From positions 62,001 to 126,000 of the forward strand of contig JAPLRU010000049.1 of assembly GCA_026399025.1 (NCBI GenBank): 64,000 bases of DNA. The letters are read 5' to 3'. Source of the DNA: Methylobacter sp. (GTDB lineage Bacteria; Pseudomonadota; Gammaproteobacteria; Methylococcales; Methylomonadaceae). This document shows positions 62,354 through 64,000 of the stretch, one piece after another. The notes beneath the pieces were generated by a model that was not told the origin of the DNA, ran no database searches, and was given only the letters and a program-made list of their open reading frames with translations. Both the position numbers and the translations under genes were made by a program. The stretch's first letter is position 1; the number at the start of each line of letters is the position of its first letter.

Positions 62354-64000
62354 ATGCGCACTACTCAATTCCCACTTAATACCGTTAAAGAAACCCCGGC
62401 TGACGCTGAAATAGCCAGCCATCAATTGATGATCCGCGCAGGCCTGATCCGCAAACTGGCCGCCGGTCTTTATAGCTGGCTGCCGTTGGGACTTCGAGTC
62501 ATGCGTAAGGTCGAAAAAATCACGCGCGAGGAAATGGAAAAAACCGGCGCGCTGGAAGTGTTGATGCCCGGCCTGCAACCCGCCGAATTGTGGCAGGAAA
62601 CCGGACGCTGGGAACAATACGGCCCGGAACTGGCACGATTAAAAGACCGTCATGACCGCGATTTTTGCCTGGGACCGACGCACGAAGAAATTATTACCGA
62701 TCTGGCGCGCAACGAGATCAAAAGCTACAAGCAGCTGCCTATCACTTATTATCAAATTCAATCCAAATTTCGCGATGAAATCCGTCCCCGTTTCGGCGTG
62801 ATGCGTTCGCGCGAATTCATCATGAAAGACGCTTATTCATTCCATTTGGACCACGAATCGTTGCAAGTCACTTACGAGGCGATGTATCAAGCTTATACCA
62901 ACATTTTTAACCACTTGGGCTTAAAGTTTCGTGCGGTTATCGCCGATTCCGGTTCGATCGGCGGCGCGGTATCGCATGAATTTCATGTCTTGGCCGATTC
63001 CGGCGAAGATGCGATTGCGTTCTCGACCGACAGCGAATATGCGGCCAATGTTGAAAAGGCCGAAGCAGTGATGCCGGTCGGCTCGCGCGCTTCGGCTACA
63101 AAAGCGCTGACGCTGATCGATACGCCGAATCAACACAGCATCGAAGAAGTCTCCGGTTTTTTAAATATTCCCGCCACGCAATGCCTGAAAACGTTGATTG
63201 TTAGAGGCGAGGAAGACACGCTGGTGGCACTGCTGCTGAGAGGAGACCATAATCTTAACGAAATCAAAGCCATTAAAATCGACGGCATCGCCTCCCCGCT
63301 CCAATTCGCCGGCGACGAAGAAGTTAAGAGTGCCTGTAACTGCAAACCCGGCTCTATCGGCCCGATTGGCTTAAACATCAAAATCATTGCCGACCGTAGC
63401 GTGACGTTAATGTCCGATTTCGTTTGCGGCGCCAACCAGGACGGCAAACATTATCAAGGCGTCAACTGGGAACGCGATTTGCCTGTTCCCGATCACGTTG
63501 CCGACCTGCGCATGGTGGTTGACGGCGATCCCAGCCCGGACGGCAAAGGCCGCATCACCTTAGCTCGCGGTATTGAAGTCGGTCATATCTTCCAGCTGGG
63601 CACCAAATACAGCGAAGCGATGAAAGCCGGCGTGATCAACGAAGGCGGCAAGAATCAAATCATGACCATGGGCTGTTACGGTATAGGCATTTCCCGCGTG
63701 GTCGCCGCCGCGATCGAACAAAATCATGACGACAAAGGCATCATCTGGCCGGTCAATCTGGCGCCGTTCCAGGTCGCGCTTTGCCCGATGAACATGCACA
63801 AGTCCGAACGCCTGAAAGCGGCTTCGGAACAGTTGTACCAGGACTTGCTGGCGGCCGGAATCGATGTGTTATTCGATGACAGAAAAGTCCGCGCCGGATT
63901 TATGTTTTCGGATATGGAACTGATCGGCATCCCGCACTGCATCGTGGTTGGCGACCGCGGCCTGGATTCCGGCACGGTGGAATACAAAGCCAGAACGGCT
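62354..64000 (+). CDS. proS: Prolyl-tRNA synthetase, C-terminal end outside the window
   Basis: ProS charges tRNA-Pro. The frame from the ATG at 62354 is open to the window edge (549 codons of about 570 in the bacterial-type enzyme). Motif 1 is near [20 protein letters not shown]. Motif 2 contains [20 protein letters not shown]. The editing (INS) domain covers about residues 225-405 and motif 3 ([20 protein letters not shown]) comes after. The anticodon-binding domain begins near [20 protein letters not shown]. Confidence 0.96.
   Translation, partial: MRTTQFPLNTVKETPADAEIASHQLMIRAGLIRKLAAGLYSWLPLGLRVMRKVEKITREEMEKTGALEVLMPGLQPAELWQETGRWEQYGPELARLKDRHDRDFCLGPTHEEIITDLARNEIKSYKQLPITYYQIQSKFRDEIRPRFGVMRSREFIMKDAYSFHLDHESLQVTYEAMYQAYTNIFNHLGLKFRAVIADSGSIGGAVSHEFHVLADSGEDAIAFSTDSEYAANVEKAEAVMPVGSRASATKALTLIDTPNQHSIEEVSGFLNIPATQCLKTLIVRGEEDTLVALLLRGDHNLNEIKAIKIDGIASPLQFAGDEEVKSACNCKPGSIGPIGLNIKIIADRSVTLMSDFVCGANQDGKHYQGVNWERDLPVPDHVADLRMVVDGDPSPDGKGRITLARGIEVGHIFQLGTKYSEAMKAGVINEGGKNQIMTMGCYGIGISRVVAAAIEQNHDDKGIIWPVNLAPFQVALCPMNMHKSERLKAASEQLYQDLLAAGIDVLFDDRKVRAGFMFSDMELIGIPHCIVVGDRGLDSGTVEYKARTA

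Overview
The window most likely comes from a gammaproteobacterial methylotroph of the Methylococcales type (Methylobacter/Methylomonas-like). Evidence: a formaldehyde-activating-enzyme (Fae) homologue, a His-rich SmbP-like metal-binding protein, an OFA-family transporter, a cytochrome c4, and gammaproteobacterial gene orders (hflK-hflC-hisZ-purA; proA-nadD-rsfS). This placement is inferred from gene content; no marker gene was compared.

Layout. 1-4.5 kb: purA (partial), hisZ, hflC and hflK on the minus strand. 5-14 kb: a DUF5132/HMA-like pair, a GH3 beta-glucosidase, mlaA, RNase T, a CGFS glutaredoxin, a His-box membrane protein, a small lipoprotein and a CBS-PAS-GGDEF-EAL protein. 14-18 kb: the Fae homologue, a membrane protein and an unrecognised membrane/coiled-coil gene pair. 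18-23 kb: sulfate activation genes cysD and cysN, interrupted by a four-helix-bundle cassette, then an OFA-type MFS transporter. 23-28.6 kb: an accessory region with a DUF4160/DUF2442 pair, a probable group II intron remnant, and a tightly coupled operon of a NACHT ATPase, a cytoplasmic subtilisin-like protease and a free propeptide-like protein. 29-32 kb: a YjfJ-YjfK-TAXI-binding-protein operon. 32-37 kb: proA-nadD-rsfS, smbP, cytochrome c4 and cysC. 37-45 kb: a GT4-GT2 fusion glycosyltransferase, then a repeat-rich stretch with toxin-antitoxin remnants and a methyltransferase. 45-55 kb: hrpA, a small metalloprotease-like protein, rpiA, a His/Arg/Pro tRNA operon with a clear sigma70-type promoter, and rhlE. 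55-62 kb: a collagen-like secreted protein, a large secreted protein, a sulfotransferase, a giant glycosyltransferase/sulfotransferase fusion and a Spy-like periplasmic protein. The window ends inside proS.

Two loci look like candidate undescribed systems. (1) NACHT + S8 protease + separate propeptide-like protein (24121-28605) looks like a STAND-NTPase-controlled intracellular protease, plausibly an anti-phage or programmed-death module with a built-in inhibitor. (2) The collagen cassette (55215-61920) places a Gly-X-Y repeat protein next to a 1019-residue enzyme. That enzyme's middle domain resembles the N-terminal domain of animal collagen galactosyltransferase (COLGALT), flanked by a GT2 domain and a sulfotransferase-like domain. 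It may glycosylate and sulfate a bacterial collagen, with CysDN and CysC elsewhere in the window able to supply PAPS.

The window is also full of dispersed non-coding repeats. One core recurs inside several different terminal inverted repeats, and one copy (49120-49326) has inverted ends plus a perfect 12-bp flanking direct repeat. A second family clusters at 40-44.5 kb and supplies the last codons of an antitoxin-like gene.
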